The notes under the pieces were generated by a model. The model made no database searches, was not told where the DNA came from, and was given only the letters and a program-made list of their open reading frames with translations. A stretch of 64,000 nucleotides of DNA, taken from assembly GCA_004558185.1 (NCBI GenBank), contig SFDP01000005.1, forward strand, positions 1-64,000, given 5' to 3'. Every line of letters begins with the position of its first letter. Positions within the stretch are counted from its first letter, which is position 1. Below, piece by piece: positions 1 through 8,728 of the stretch. This stretch comes from Lachnospiraceae bacterium (lineage in GTDB: Bacteria > Bacillota > Clostridia > Lachnospirales > Lachnospiraceae). The translations under genes and the position numbers were made by a program.

Positions 1-9
1 GGGGCGTAA

Positions 10-106
10 GCACCACGATATGCGAATATTTTGCAGGATTGTGGGAGTACGAAGTACGTAACAATCCGTAGGTATCATAGTTAGAGGCTTTTGACCCTAG
101 CATCAT
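10..106. repeat. Dispersed 97-bp repeat, copy 1 (family 3)
   Basis: This stretch is nearly identical (about 3 differences in 97 bases) to 58981-59077. It contains two potential stem-loops: GGATTGT pairing with ACAATCC around a GTACGAAGTAC core, and a weaker TTAGAGG/CCCTAG pair. No reading frame is evident. It lies beyond the terminator that ends the mgl operon. Function is unknown; it could be a mobile repeat or a structured RNA. Confidence 0.75.
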
Positions 107-156
107 CTAATAAAAGCATTAATAAATTTTACAATCTTTCTTTTGTATCATAACAC

Positions 157-204
157 AAAACCCCGCTACATACTACCCATAGGCAGAATGTAACGGGGTT
201 TTTT
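157..204. terminator. Bidirectional intrinsic terminator after mglC
   Basis: AACCCCGCTACAT pairs with ATGTAACGGGGTT across a 16-base loop. A six-T run follows on the plus strand and TTTTGTG follows on the minus strand. It sits 28 bases past the mglC stop, so it should end the mgl transcript. Confidence 0.8.
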
Positions 205-231
205 CAGTAAACGCTATCCTAACTGCAAATC

Positions 232-1302
232 CTATTTGCGAACCAGATATTTTCTCATATCAATAGCGCAGGCGATCAGGATGATCAAGCCCTTGATAAT
301 GTACTGCAGATTGGCATTGATGGATAAAAAGTTTAAAGCAACGAAAATTATACGGAGCAAAAATACTCCAATAACCACACCGCTGATTTTACCGGTACCA
401 CCGACGAAGGATACTCCTCCGATTACGCAGGCCGCAATGGCATCACACTCGTAGTTCAGACCTGTTCCCGCCTGATTGGAGCCGATACGTGCAGACTCGA
501 TAAAGCCGGTAATTCCATACATTATACCTGCAAGGGTATGTACCATGATGGTCGTTTTCATTACATTAACACCGGATACGTTAGCCGCCTCCGGATTGGA
601 GCCCACCGCAAACATATTTTTCCCGAAGGTGGTCTTATTCCAGATAAACCACATGACAATGACTACAATAACCGCATATAGAACATAGTTGGGTACAGGT
701 ACTCCTGCGACCTTAAATAAGGAGCCGGTTACAAAATCCTTAAATGATTTATCCAGACCGGATAAAGGCTGACCGTTATTTCCGTTCAGCATAATATACA
801 TCAGCAGGGTACCATAAACGATCAACTGGGTTGCCAGGGTTACAATAAAAGGATGTAACTGAAACTTCGCTACAAAGAATCCATTCACCCAGCCTACTAT
901 ACCACCTACTGCCATTACGATCAGGATAACCAGAGGGATGGGAAATACCGGCCAGTCCGGAAACATTTTGCTGCCATAGTCCACTGCCTGTAAAAGAGAG
1001 GCAGAAATACACGCCGTCAGACCAACCACACGCCCCGCAGAAAGGTCCGTACCAGTTAATACAATACAGCCTGCTATTCCACAGGCAATAGGAATATTGG
1101 CGGCAGAAAGACTGATGATGTTAATAATGGAGTTGGCGGAAAGAAATCTGGGATTCTGCGTATAAGTATAAATAACGGCAATAATTAACAGAAAATATAA
1201 TGCGTTATTTAAAAAGAATTCTTTCCAGTATGTTTTTTTGTCTTTGCTGTCAAGAGCTTTATAATTGGCAGCTTTCGCCTGCATATTGGCAATTATTTTC
1301 AT
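232..1302 (-). CDS. mglC: Galactose/methyl-galactoside ABC transporter permease MglC
   Basis: This is the membrane permease of a ribose/galactose-class ABC importer; it forms the sugar channel in the cytoplasmic membrane and is powered by MglA. The 356-residue protein has about eight to ten hydrophobic segments and the family signature around GSNPEAANVSGVNV and GTGKISGVVIGV, as in BPD_transp_2 permeases. The start at 1302 is chosen because AAGGAGAGGTGAG lies just before it; an in-frame codon 12 residues upstream has no such site. It is the last gene of mglB-mglA-mglC, 16 bases after mglA. Family assignment is strong; the exact sugar (galactose, glucose or a galactoside) is inferred from the binding protein. 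Confidence 0.9.
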   Translation of the reverse strand: MKIIANMQAKAANYKALDSKDKKTYWKEFFLNNALYFLLIIAVIYTYTQNPRFLSANSIINIISLSAANIPIACGIAGCIVLTGTDLSAGRVVGLTACISASLLQAVDYGSKMFPDWPVFPIPLVILIVMAVGGIVGWVNGFFVAKFQLHPFIVTLATQLIVYGTLLMYIMLNGNNGQPLSGLDKSFKDFVTGSLFKVAGVPVPNYVLYAVIVVIVMWFIWNKTTFGKNMFAVGSNPEAANVSGVNVMKTTIMVHTLAGIMYGITGFIESARIGSNQAGTGLNYECDAIAACVIGGVSFVGGTGKISGVVIGVFLLRIIFVALNFLSINANLQYIIKGLIILIACAIDMRKYLVRK

Positions 1303-1318
1303 AAGACTCACCTCTCCT

Positions 1319-2815
1319 TTATACGTATTTTGCAGCAAGAGTCATTATCTCTTCCTGTGTCGTATTTCTGGCATCCACTTCGCCCGCCAGACGGCCTCCC
1401 GACATAACCAGGATTCTGTCACATACACCCAGCAGCTCAGGCATCTCTGAGGATACCATGATAACTACCTTTCCTTTGTTGGCCAAATCAATGATCAACT
1501 GATAAATTTCGTACTTTGCACCTACATCGATACCTCGTGTGGGCTCATCTAAAAGCAGTACCTCCGGCTCGGTCAGCAGCCAGCGTCCCAGGATCACCTT
1601 CTGCTGATTACCGCCTGACAGCGACCGGATCTTGGTTTCCTGAGTTGGTGTTTTGGTACGCATGGCATCAATGGACCACTGGGTATCCTCCTTCATTGAC
1701 TTATCACTCAGATAAAGTCCTCTAAGGTGCTTCTTCAAGCTGGAAATAACCGTATTCTCCCGAATGCTTAAGATACCGAAAATCCCTGTCGCCCGCCGTT
1801 CCTCTGTCAGCAGAGCAAAACCGTTCTTAATGGATTCTCTGGCGTTTCGATTACGCACTTCCCTGCCATCCAGTTTGATGGTTCCTGCTTTTTTTGTAGC
1901 AATGCCAAAAAGAGTTTCCAGACATTCTGTACGGCCTGAACCATCAAGTCCTGCAAGACCTACGATTTCTCCCTCATGCACATTAAAGGAAACATCTTTC
2001 AATAAGGAATACTGTGCAGTCAGCCCACTTACCTCCAAAGCGACCTTTCCGGGCTTATTAGTCTTGGGAGGAAACTGATTGCCCAACTCACGACCTACCA
2101 TCAGCTTGATGATCTTCTCCGTGGTCAGCTCACTTGCTGGCTCAGTTGCCACCCAGGTTCCGTCACGCATAACCGTCACTTCATCTGAAATACGCAAAAT
2201 TTCTGCCATTTTATGAGATATGTAAATTATACCGCAGCCTCTGTCCCGCAGCATATTAATAATCTTAAATAAATGTTCTACCTCTTCTTCTGTTAAAGAG
2301 GAAGTAGGCTCATCAAAAACAATAATCTTTGAATTAAAGGAAACTGCTTTTGCAATTTCTGCCATCTGTCTCTGAGATACCGGCATGGTGCTCATTATTC
2401 TTTTGGGATCCACATCAATTCCCAGATCATTAAAAACCTTCATGGTGTCGTCATACATCTTTTTTTCATCCACCATGACTCCACCTATTTTCGGATAACG
2501 TCCCAGCCAGATATTATCCATGACGTTTCGTTTCAATGCCTGATTCAGCTCCTGGTGAACCATGGCTACGCCGTTTTCCAATGCTTCTTTTGAGTTCTTG
2601 AAGTTAACCTCTTTGCCTTCTAAGAAAATCCTGCCTTCATCCTTACTGTACATACCGAAAAGACATTTCATCAAAGTAGATTTTCCTGCACCGTTCTCTC
2701 CCATAAGGGCATGAACCGTACCCCGCTTCACCGTCAAAGAAACATGATCCAATGCCTTAACTCCGGGAAATTCCTTACAAATATCAGTCATTTGTAACAG
2801 AACATCATGTTCCAT
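1319..2815 (-). CDS. mglA: Galactose/methyl-galactoside ABC transporter ATPase MglA
   Basis: This cytoplasmic protein hydrolyses ATP to drive sugar import. It has two tandem nucleotide-binding domains, as in all MglA/RbsA/XylG proteins. The first has Walker A GENGAGKST near residue 40 and Walker B IIVFDEPTSSL. The second has a degenerate P-loop GLDGSGRTE near residue 285 and the signature LSGGNQQKV followed by LLLDEPTRGIDVGAKYEIY. The length of 498 residues is normal for the family. The start at 2815 follows GGAGGAG; an upstream in-frame TTG lies in that site and is rejected. It is the middle gene of the operon. Confidence 0.93.
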   Translation of the reverse strand: MEHDVLLQMTDICKEFPGVKALDHVSLTVKRGTVHALMGENGAGKSTLMKCLFGMYSKDEGRIFLEGKEVNFKNSKEALENGVAMVHQELNQALKRNVMDNIWLGRYPKIGGVMVDEKKMYDDTMKVFNDLGIDVDPKRIMSTMPVSQRQMAEIAKAVSFNSKIIVFDEPTSSLTEEEVEHLFKIINMLRDRGCGIIYISHKMAEILRISDEVTVMRDGTWVATEPASELTTEKIIKLMVGRELGNQFPPKTNKPGKVALEVSGLTAQYSLLKDVSFNVHEGEIVGLAGLDGSGRTECLETLFGIATKKAGTIKLDGREVRNRNARESIKNGFALLTEERRATGIFGILSIRENTVISSLKKHLRGLYLSDKSMKEDTQWSIDAMRTKTPTQETKIRSLSGGNQQKVILGRWLLTEPEVLLLDEPTRGIDVGAKYEIYQLIIDLANKGKVVIMVSSEMPELLGVCDRILVMSGGRLAGEVDARNTTQEEIMTLAAKYV

Positions 2816-2840
2816 AACCTTCTCCTCCAATCACTTTACT

Positions 2841-2875
2841 GAAAAAGAGCAGCAGCTCTTAAGTGCTGCTGCCCT
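2841..2875 (-). terminator. Hairpin between mglB and mglA, probable partial terminator
   Basis: On the minus strand GCAGCAGC pairs with GCTGCTGC over a short loop and is followed by TCTTTTTC. It lies between the mglB stop and the mglA start. Such hairpins usually protect the binding-protein message and reduce readthrough into the ATPase and permease genes, which would give more MglB than MglA/C. That role is inferred. Confidence 0.65.
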
Positions 2876-2931
2876 TAATTTCCTTTATTCTTTGTCTGCA
2901 CGAAGCAGACGTTACGCTCTGTTTTCAGAAA

Positions 2932-4113
2932 TTATTCTCCTGTGTAGGTAGCGTAAGGAATGTAAATCTTGTTGCTCACAGTTTCATCAATTACATAGCT
3001 GTCGGTATCAGCCATAACCTCTTTGCCTGCTGCTGCATTGCCTACTAAATGTGCAATACCGTTTGCCATACCTTCTGCATCCTGCTTGATCGTACCGGTC
3101 ATCTTGCCGTCAGAAATCAACTGAACTGCTGCTGCAGTTGCATCCACACCAAATACAGGAATGGTCACACAGTCTGCTGTACCCAGATTGTAGCCTGCAT
3201 CATTAAGAGCAGTGATAGCACCTTCAGCCATACCGTCGTTGTTGCAGATTACCAGCTCAATCATGTTGCCGTTTGCTTCATTGTACTGAGAAAGGTTGGT
3301 AACCATGTATGCATTTGCTGCAGTTGCGCTCCATGCACCATCCTGGTCAACCTGATATTTATCGGAATTGGAAGCATCGAAGTATTCTAATTCAGGCTTG
3401 CCTGCTGCAGTTAATACAGCGTTAGCATCTTCTACACCAAACTGAGTACGTGCAATAGCTTCTGCATTACCTAACTGACCCATGAACATGGCATACTGAA
3501 TAACGCCGTCACCGTTTAAATCAACAGCATCATAGTTTGCTACCAGATAGTCGCCGATCATCTTACCCTGCATATGGCCTGCTTCGGGAGCATCTGTTCC
3601 TACGAATGCACATTTGTCATAGCTTCCAAGTACCTTGCCTGCATCCTCATCGCCTTCTACTGCACGATTAAAGAAGATTACAGGAATACCTGCAGCACTT
3701 GCCTTGTCAACGATTGCCTGGGAAGCATCTACGGAACCGGAGGTAACGATATTAACTACCAGTACATTTGCACCCTGTGCAATAGCAGTATCAATCTGCT
3801 CATTCTGTGTGGTCTGATTGTTGTTGGAGTCGTAATCCTGATAGGAAATACCTGCAGCATCTAAAGCTGCATCAAGGGCAGTACGCACACTTGCAATGTA
3901 TGTATCGCTGTAGGTGTAGTAGAAAACTGCTACATTCGCACCGGATACATCTCCATTTGCTGCTTCATTGACAGCATCTGCCACGCTTTCCGCTTCTGTG
4001 CCTGCTGCTGCATCCGAAGAGGCAGGGGCCGATGTCTGCTGTCCGCCACAGCCAACCAGTAAGGTAGCAACCATGGCTGCAGAAAGCACTAAACCTAAGA
4101 GTTTCTTTTTCAT
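2932..4113 (-). CDS. mglB: Galactose-type sugar-binding lipoprotein MglB
   Basis: This is the extracellular, membrane-anchored sugar receptor of the ABC importer. The N-terminus has a lipoprotein signal peptide ending in LLVGCGG. An acidic, Ala-rich linker to about residue 50 is followed by a periplasmic-binding-protein type 1 fold (Peripla_BP_4) beginning VAVFYYTYSDTYIA. The sequence DLNGDGVIQY near residue 190 resembles the MglB calcium or domain-junction region, and VICNNDGMAEGAI is the galactose-class signature. The 393-residue length is slightly longer than E. coli MglB, as is usual in clostridia. AGGAGG precedes the start. It is first in the operon, with its own promoter at 4168-4196. 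Confidence 0.92.
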   Translation of the reverse strand: MKKKLLGLVLSAAMVATLLVGCGGQQTSAPASSDAAAGTEAESVADAVNEAANGDVSGANVAVFYYTYSDTYIASVRTALDAALDAAGISYQDYDSNNNQTTQNEQIDTAIAQGANVLVVNIVTSGSVDASQAIVDKASAAGIPVIFFNRAVEGDEDAGKVLGSYDKCAFVGTDAPEAGHMQGKMIGDYLVANYDAVDLNGDGVIQYAMFMGQLGNAEAIARTQFGVEDANAVLTAAGKPELEYFDASNSDKYQVDQDGAWSATAANAYMVTNLSQYNEANGNMIELVICNNDGMAEGAITALNDAGYNLGTADCVTIPVFGVDATAAAVQLISDGKMTGTIKQDAEGMANGIAHLVGNAAAGKEVMADTDSYVIDETVSNKIYIPYATYTGE

Positions 4114-4142
4114 AGTCTTTTCCTCCTAAAAAATATGCTTTT

Positions 4143-4160
4143 CTTCTGCATTAGCAGAAG
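4143..4160 (-). promoter_or_regulatory. Small hairpin in mglB leader
   Basis: CTTCTGC and GCAGAAG form a perfect 7-bp stem with a four-base loop. It lies between the -10 box and the ribosome binding site of mglB, so it would be near the 5' end of the message. A role in stability or control is possible but unproven. Confidence 0.4.
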
Positions 4161-4167
4161 TGGTTTT

Positions 4168-4196
4168 ATTATACACCATTCCTTGTAAAAATCCAA
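4168..4196 (-). promoter_or_regulatory. Promoter of mglBAC
   Basis: On the minus strand TTGGAT (4191-4196) and TATAAT (4168-4173) are separated by exactly 17 bases. They lie about 55-80 bases upstream of the mglB start. This is a near-consensus vegetative promoter. Confidence 0.75.
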
Positions 4197-4317
4197 TGTT
4201 TTTTTCTGTTTTACACAAAAAATTCATATATTTATTATTAAATATATCTATTTTTCTCCACTGCTCATTTGCATTTACCAAATATAACTTGGTTCTTCTG
4301 TCTATTTTGCCGATAAT

Positions 4318-4779
4318 TTATGCCCCTTCCATCATTTCCAGATAGTCTCTGTCCCAGAGAAGTATCTTCAGCTTTTTGGCTGCTTCTACTGCCGATGCGG
4401 TGAAATACTGATTGGTCAATACCGCCCCCACCATCCGGTCATAATAGTCTCTTCCTGCGTAGGCCTCCTGTACGGCCTTTACTCCTATAGGGGAACTGTA
4501 GCATTTACATTGAATTGCATAAGTAACTCCTTCCTTTTGAGCCAGTATATCTACTCCATAATCTCCGCTTCCTTTGGTTACCTCTACCTCGGTAAAGCCA
4601 TTATTTTGCAGTAGGTCTGCACAGTAATATTCAAATTCATGCCCCTCCAGCCCATCAAAGGCTTTCACTCTGTTCTTCCTTTTTCTGTGCCGGAGCCATG
4701 TTCCCAGAGCCAGACAGAATAAAACGGCTGTACCGGCCACTGCCAAGAGTCCCCATAAGGGCTGTGATACTGCTTCCAT
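4318..4779 (-). CDS. Membrane-anchored Mrr-type restriction-endonuclease-fold protein
   Basis: A 153-residue protein with one N-terminal membrane segment (about residues 7-27), a basic RHRKRKNR stop-transfer patch, and a cytoplasmic Mrr_cat domain. The domain shows GLEGHEFEYYCADLL, then GSGDYGVD and AIQCKCYSSPIG, which carry the D...QxK nuclease motif, and ends with a DxYF-like VLTNQYFTASA segment. Catalytic residues appear intact. Function is probably cleavage of DNA or RNA at the membrane, but no methyltransferase is nearby, so a classic restriction system is unlikely. The start follows GGGGAGG. It is the last gene of the ABC-hflK-hflC-glycosidase operon, 19 bases after its neighbour. Confidence 0.75.
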   Translation of the reverse strand: MEAVSQPLWGLLAVAGTAVLFCLALGTWLRHRKRKNRVKAFDGLEGHEFEYYCADLLQNNGFTEVEVTKGSGDYGVDILAQKEGVTYAIQCKCYSSPIGVKAVQEAYAGRDYYDRMVGAVLTNQYFTASAVEAAKKLKILLWDRDYLEMMEGA

Positions 4780-4798
4780 TTTCCTCCCCTTCTTTGTC

Positions 4799-6649
4799 TT
4801 AATAATGCCGTATAACCTCTGACCATGAGGAAATACCGATTATTCTTTTGGCAAATCCGGTCACCTCCTGGGATTGGTTAGTATCAATATGCTTGAATAC
4901 GTTGTAAATTTGCTTATGGCTGCCATCCGTATGGCAGATTCCCAGCGCCAGTCCCTGAGCCAGTTCTGCGGCTGCATCCGTCTGCCGATTCAGCAGCAGG
5001 GCATCGATATGGCTGTTAGCCTCAGCAATATAATAGGCATAGGCATAGGCTGCTGCCTGAACTGCTTCTCCCGAGGTTGAGGTGAATCCTACCTCACTCA
5101 GGGTTACGCTCCTTACTTCTCCCTGGGGATTTAAAAACTCCTCCCGCTGCAGGTAGTCGGTCACCACATTGATATTCTGTATATTTACCATAGGGGAATC
5201 TGCCGTATAGGTGATCAGATTCATCCTGCGATAATTGGATGGCATATTCCAAAAAGCTGCATGGGTAAGGGGTACCGGATAAGGATGCTGGGACAAATCC
5301 CAATCAATGTTGCCGTATTCCCTGATATAGGCATTAAAATGATCCAGCACGTCTCGGCCATCGTAGGCTCCGCTCTTAAGATTCCGGTTCCAGGTCTGAT
5401 CAATAGGCATATATACCTTTGCATTGGCATTTACGCTTTTTATGGCGTTGTAAAATACACGAAATCCGTCTGCATAAGCTTCCGTATAGCTTTTCACGTC
5501 TACTGCCGGATAGTAATTCCATTCTGCCCGGGCATTGATTTCATTGGCGATGACCCAGCTTGTAACCTGGCCATGACCGGTTCCTGAATAACGTTCTGCC
5601 AGAAAGGTGGCTGCGGCAGCCAAATAGTCTACCCCATCCTTATCGGCAGCATTAAACATATAATACTGGCACTTTCCTGCACTTCTGGCCTCCGGATGAA
5701 TCAGATCCAAATGTCCGCTGTTCCAGTCATTTAATAGGATTGCTGTAGTCTGTATCCCCATGCTGGTCAGCCTGGAGAAAACAATATCATATTCCGCAAT
5801 CGTCTGGCCGTTAAAGGCGTAGGTTTTTCCATTGTATTGGTAGTGAATGGTGGGATAGTTTGCACTGCTGGTCTGACCCACAACTCTTCCCAACATAATA
5901 TTGTAGGCAGCCTGCTTCACCCCTAAATCCTGCAGCTCACCGCTGTTCAGCTTATGAGGATCCACCAGCAGCCCTTTGATAGAGGCTGCTTTAGGATGGG
6001 CATACTGGTACTTAGCCATTGCTTCCGGGTTCGTAATATAGCTTTGCCCGGAAAGCAGCACATACTCCCCATTCTGCTTAATCCCCACTGCAAACTTATC
6101 AAACAGACGGGAACCAGCCTGTTTATAGTTTAAATTAACCGTAAAGGAAAACTGATCATCCGACTTTCTCACGGAGGAAATAGGCTTTTGTCCTTCGCTC
6201 AATCCCTTCTGATAAACCGCAATATTGAAAATATAGAGCCTTCTGTCATCACTTTTGGGAATCCCCTTCATGCTTCCGCTAATGACCACTTTTCCGGCAT
6301 CCTCCGATGATATTTCACACCGTTCAATGGTGGCAAAGCCCTCTTGGTTTCCGGCAGTTACCTCAATCTCCTCAGGCCACATCTGCTGCCAGGCCTCCTG
6401 AAGTCCTCTGGCTTCCTCGTTTCGGTCTGCCGCCTCCTCCATAATCAGCTCCGGTACCTCCCGCGTTACCTGCCCAAGCAGCTTTTGATTATGCTCCAGC
6501 AGAGCTGCTCTGGCTCTCCTGTCACTATTTTGGCTGTATAGTTTTCCCAGCAGGACTATCCCTACAGCTCCTCCCGCCAAAAGAAGGATGAGCAGAATCG
6601 GCAGAACACGCAAAGTACCGTTTTTTCTTCTCTTTTTCTTCTTTTTCAT
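4799..6649 (-). CDS. Membrane-anchored glycosidase-like protein (DUF5722-like)
   Basis: The 616-residue protein starts with a very basic KKKKKRRK segment and one membrane anchor (about 13-36). About 150 residues of beta-rich sequence follow, then a (beta/alpha)8-like domain. Motifs of clan GH-A glycosidases are visible: SWVIANEINA with a candidate acid/base Glu, and VTLSEVGFTS with a candidate nucleophile Glu; QHPYPVP lies between them. I associate this layout with the DUF5722 family, whose substrate is unknown to me. It would act outside the membrane. It lies 15 bases after hflC and 19 before the Mrr-like gene. Substrate cannot be told. Confidence 0.6.
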   Translation of the reverse strand: MKKKKKRRKNGTLRVLPILLILLLAGGAVGIVLLGKLYSQNSDRRARAALLEHNQKLLGQVTREVPELIMEEAADRNEEARGLQEAWQQMWPEEIEVTAGNQEGFATIERCEISSEDAGKVVISGSMKGIPKSDDRRLYIFNIAVYQKGLSEGQKPISSVRKSDDQFSFTVNLNYKQAGSRLFDKFAVGIKQNGEYVLLSGQSYITNPEAMAKYQYAHPKAASIKGLLVDPHKLNSGELQDLGVKQAAYNIMLGRVVGQTSSANYPTIHYQYNGKTYAFNGQTIAEYDIVFSRLTSMGIQTTAILLNDWNSGHLDLIHPEARSAGKCQYYMFNAADKDGVDYLAAAATFLAERYSGTGHGQVTSWVIANEINARAEWNYYPAVDVKSYTEAYADGFRVFYNAIKSVNANAKVYMPIDQTWNRNLKSGAYDGRDVLDHFNAYIREYGNIDWDLSQHPYPVPLTHAAFWNMPSNYRRMNLITYTADSPMVNIQNINVVTDYLQREEFLNPQGEVRSVTLSEVGFTSTSGEAVQAAAYAYAYYIAEANSHIDALLLNRQTDAAAELAQGLALGICHTDGSHKQIYNVFKHIDTNQSQEVTGFAKRIIGISSWSEVIRHY

Positions 6650-6664
6650 TATTCTTTAGCTTTC

Positions 6665-7537
6665 CTAGTTTCCACCATAAAAAATCCGGGCAATAGGTGA
6701 ATCCTCTGAAAGAATTACCGTTTTATTGTCCCCTTTTATGGATTCTTTCAATGCATCAAGACTTCTGACAAAGCTGTAAAAATCACTTCGGCTTTCATCC
6801 CGATAGGCTTCTGACAGTATACGCATATATTCCGCTTCGCCCTCCGCCTTCAGAATCTCCGCCTGCTTTTGTGCCTCAGAAAGCAAAATACTTACCTCTT
6901 TATCAGTGGTATTTTTAATGATCTGCGCTTCTGCACTTCCCTCCGCCGTGTAAGTGGCTGCAATATTACTTCTCTCCGAAATCATTCGCTCATAAACCGC
7001 TTCTTTATTGTCATTGGGCAGGTCCAACTGCTTCGTTTCAATAGAGATTACCTGAATTCCATACTGGGTGAATTTATCTCCGATATTATTGATAATGGCT
7101 TCTGCCAGCTCACCATCTCTGCCGGAAATCACCTCTTCCTGAAGAAGCGAGCCGATAATGTTTTTAATGGAGTTATACACTATGGTGTCGATCCTGCTTT
7201 CCGCATTGCCAATGGAGCTGTTCAATGTCTGTACAAATTTAACAGGATCGGTAATTTCCCACAAAACATAGCTGTCCGTAATCATGGTTTTCTTATCCTT
7301 GGTTATGACATCCGAAGGAGCCAGATCATAGACCAGAATATGCTTGGGCAGGGTCGATTGAGTCTGTAAAAAGGGGATTTTAAAGCTCACGCCTGCCTGG
7401 GTCTGGACATGATTGATTTTTCCAAACTGACGAATAACGGTATACTCATTTTCCTGTGTGATGACCAGGGAGGACAGCCCTAAAAACAGGAGTACAAGGA
7501 CTCCTATAATAACGATTATTTTACCTGCTTTTTTCAT
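6665..7537 (-). CDS. hflC: SPFH/Band 7 membrane protein HflC
   Basis: This is the HflC partner of the HflK/HflC complex, which in bacteria forms a membrane cage modulating FtsH protease. The 290-residue protein has one N-terminal membrane segment followed by ENEYTVIRQFGKINHV, the start of a Band 7 domain, and ends with a coiled coil rich in Ala and Glu (SEAQKQAEILKAEGEAEYM). The start at 7537 is chosen because GGAGAG lies just upstream; an ATG four codons earlier overlaps that site. It follows hflK after a 133-base spacer with strong secondary structure. FtsH is not encoded in this window. Confidence 0.87.
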   Translation of the reverse strand: MKKAGKIIVIIGVLVLLFLGLSSLVITQENEYTVIRQFGKINHVQTQAGVSFKIPFLQTQSTLPKHILVYDLAPSDVITKDKKTMITDSYVLWEITDPVKFVQTLNSSIGNAESRIDTIVYNSIKNIIGSLLQEEVISGRDGELAEAIINNIGDKFTQYGIQVISIETKQLDLPNDNKEAVYERMISERSNIAATYTAEGSAEAQIIKNTTDKEVSILLSEAQKQAEILKAEGEAEYMRILSEAYRDESRSDFYSFVRSLDALKESIKGDNKTVILSEDSPIARIFYGGN

Positions 7538-7551
7538 CCTACTCTCCATTC

Positions 7552-7625
7552 TGAAGCGTTTTCGCTGAGGAACGCAGGCCGAATTTCAGCTTCGCTCCTG
7601 CGTTCAGGGGATCTGTGACGCTTCA
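7552..7625. other. Nested stem structure between hflK and hflC
   Basis: TGAAGCGT (7552-7559) pairs with ACGCTTCA (7618-7625), and inside it GAACGCAGG (7570-7578) pairs with CCTGCGTTC (7597-7605). The two perfect stems are nested, giving a long arm in either strand. It could set the HflK:HflC ratio, be an RNA-processing site, or be a small mobile repeat. It ends just before the hflC ribosome binding site. Confidence 0.6.
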
Positions 7626-7637
7626 GCGCAAATCCCG

Positions 7638-7669
7638 TTGAAAAATAAGCTGTCGAGCTTATTTTTCAA
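7638..7669 (-). terminator. Perfect 14-bp hairpin immediately after hflK stop
   Basis: TTGAAAAATAAGCT and AGCTTATTTTTCAA form a perfect stem with a four-base loop, starting one base after the hflK stop codon. The second arm is T-rich but no separate T-run follows, so a 3'-end stabiliser or weak attenuator is as likely as a full terminator. Confidence 0.5.
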
Positions 7670-7670
7670 T

Positions 7671-8687
7671 CTACTCCTCCTGACTGACTGCTTCCGGTTC
7701 AGCGGTCGTATTATTGGCTGCTTTTTCAGAATTTTTTATTTCCTCAGAAAAGAAAGAATCCAGTGGCAGTATCTTCTGTACTCCATTGCCGGAATCGATG
7801 ATTAGTTCCAGATCTGGAAGTACCTCTTCCATTGTTTCATAGAACATTCTCTGTCTGGTTATCGTCGGATTCTTTATGTATTCTTCATACATGGCATTGA
7901 ATCTGGCTACCTGACCGGTTGCTTCATTAATTCGCTCCTGTTTATAGGCTTCCGCTGCTTTAATGATCTTATCTGCTTCTGCCTGCGCATCCGGCAGCTT
8001 TTCGTTGCGGTATTTATTGGCGTTATTGATGGCTGTTTCCTTACCCTGCTTTGCCGTTTCCACATTTTTAAAGGCTTCCATAACCTCTGCCGTAGGAGGC
8101 TCTGAATCCTGAATCGTGATATTCACCAGAGAAATGCCTATGTCATGCTGCTGCAGCTTTTCAGATACCATATCCCGTATGGTGGCCTGGATCTCATTTT
8201 TCCCTGTAGTCAAAACACTGTCCACCCCATAGCTGCCGATAACCGTACGGATGCAGCTCTGTGACAGATTTTTCAGAATTTTTACCGGATCTTCCGATGC
8301 GTAGACTGCTTTTACAGGATCAGAAATCTTATATTCTACAAAGAAATCTACGTTGATGAAATTAAAATCATTGGTAATCATCACCGATTCTTCCTCGACC
8401 GAAGCATCTGTATCCAGTACATAACCAATCGGAAAGCCCTGAATTGTGGTATTCACCTTTTGTACCTTTTGAATAAGGGGGATTTTAAAATGAAGCCCCG
8501 GCTCGGTAACTGCCTCTGCCTTTCCCAGAGTAGTCAGCACCGCCTGCTCCTGCTCCCTGATCTGATAGGTAGAGCCACCGGCAATGATCGCTGCTGCCGC
8601 TGCCACCAGTAATGCCAACCCTATCTTTTTCCCTTTAGCCCAGACCGCCTTATCGGTATATCTGGGAATCCTTCCATCCTGATTCAT
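7671..8687 (-). CDS. hflK: SPFH/Band 7 membrane protein HflK
   Basis: The 338-residue HflK homologue has a short cytoplasmic N-terminus, one membrane segment (about residues 22-40) and a Band 7 domain starting IREQEQAVLTTLGKAEAV. The family motif VNITIQDSEPP is present near residue 190, followed by a coiled coil (NAQ/ADKIIKAAEAYKQERINEATG). It should form a hetero-oligomeric membrane cage with HflC and regulate membrane proteolysis. The start at 8687 follows GGAGGAAGAA; a longer frame starting at 8708 covers that site. It lies 41 bases after the ABC gene upstream, in the same operon. Confidence 0.87.
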   Translation of the reverse strand: MNQDGRIPRYTDKAVWAKGKKIGLALLVAAAAAIIAGGSTYQIREQEQAVLTTLGKAEAVTEPGLHFKIPLIQKVQKVNTTIQGFPIGYVLDTDASVEEESVMITNDFNFINVDFFVEYKISDPVKAVYASEDPVKILKNLSQSCIRTVIGSYGVDSVLTTGKNEIQATIRDMVSEKLQQHDIGISLVNITIQDSEPPTAEVMEAFKNVETAKQGKETAINNANKYRNEKLPDAQAEADKIIKAAEAYKQERINEATGQVARFNAMYEEYIKNPTITRQRMFYETMEEVLPDLELIIDSGNGVQKILPLDSFFSEEIKNSEKAANNTTAEPEAVSQEE

Positions 8688-8728
8688 TTCTTCCTCCATT
8701 CCAAGCATTAACGTATTTCTTATAAGCC

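Noticed and set aside
4318..4779. Restriction-modification system
   Set aside because: The Mrr-like nuclease has a membrane anchor and no methyltransferase or specificity gene is near it, so only the nuclease fold is claimed.
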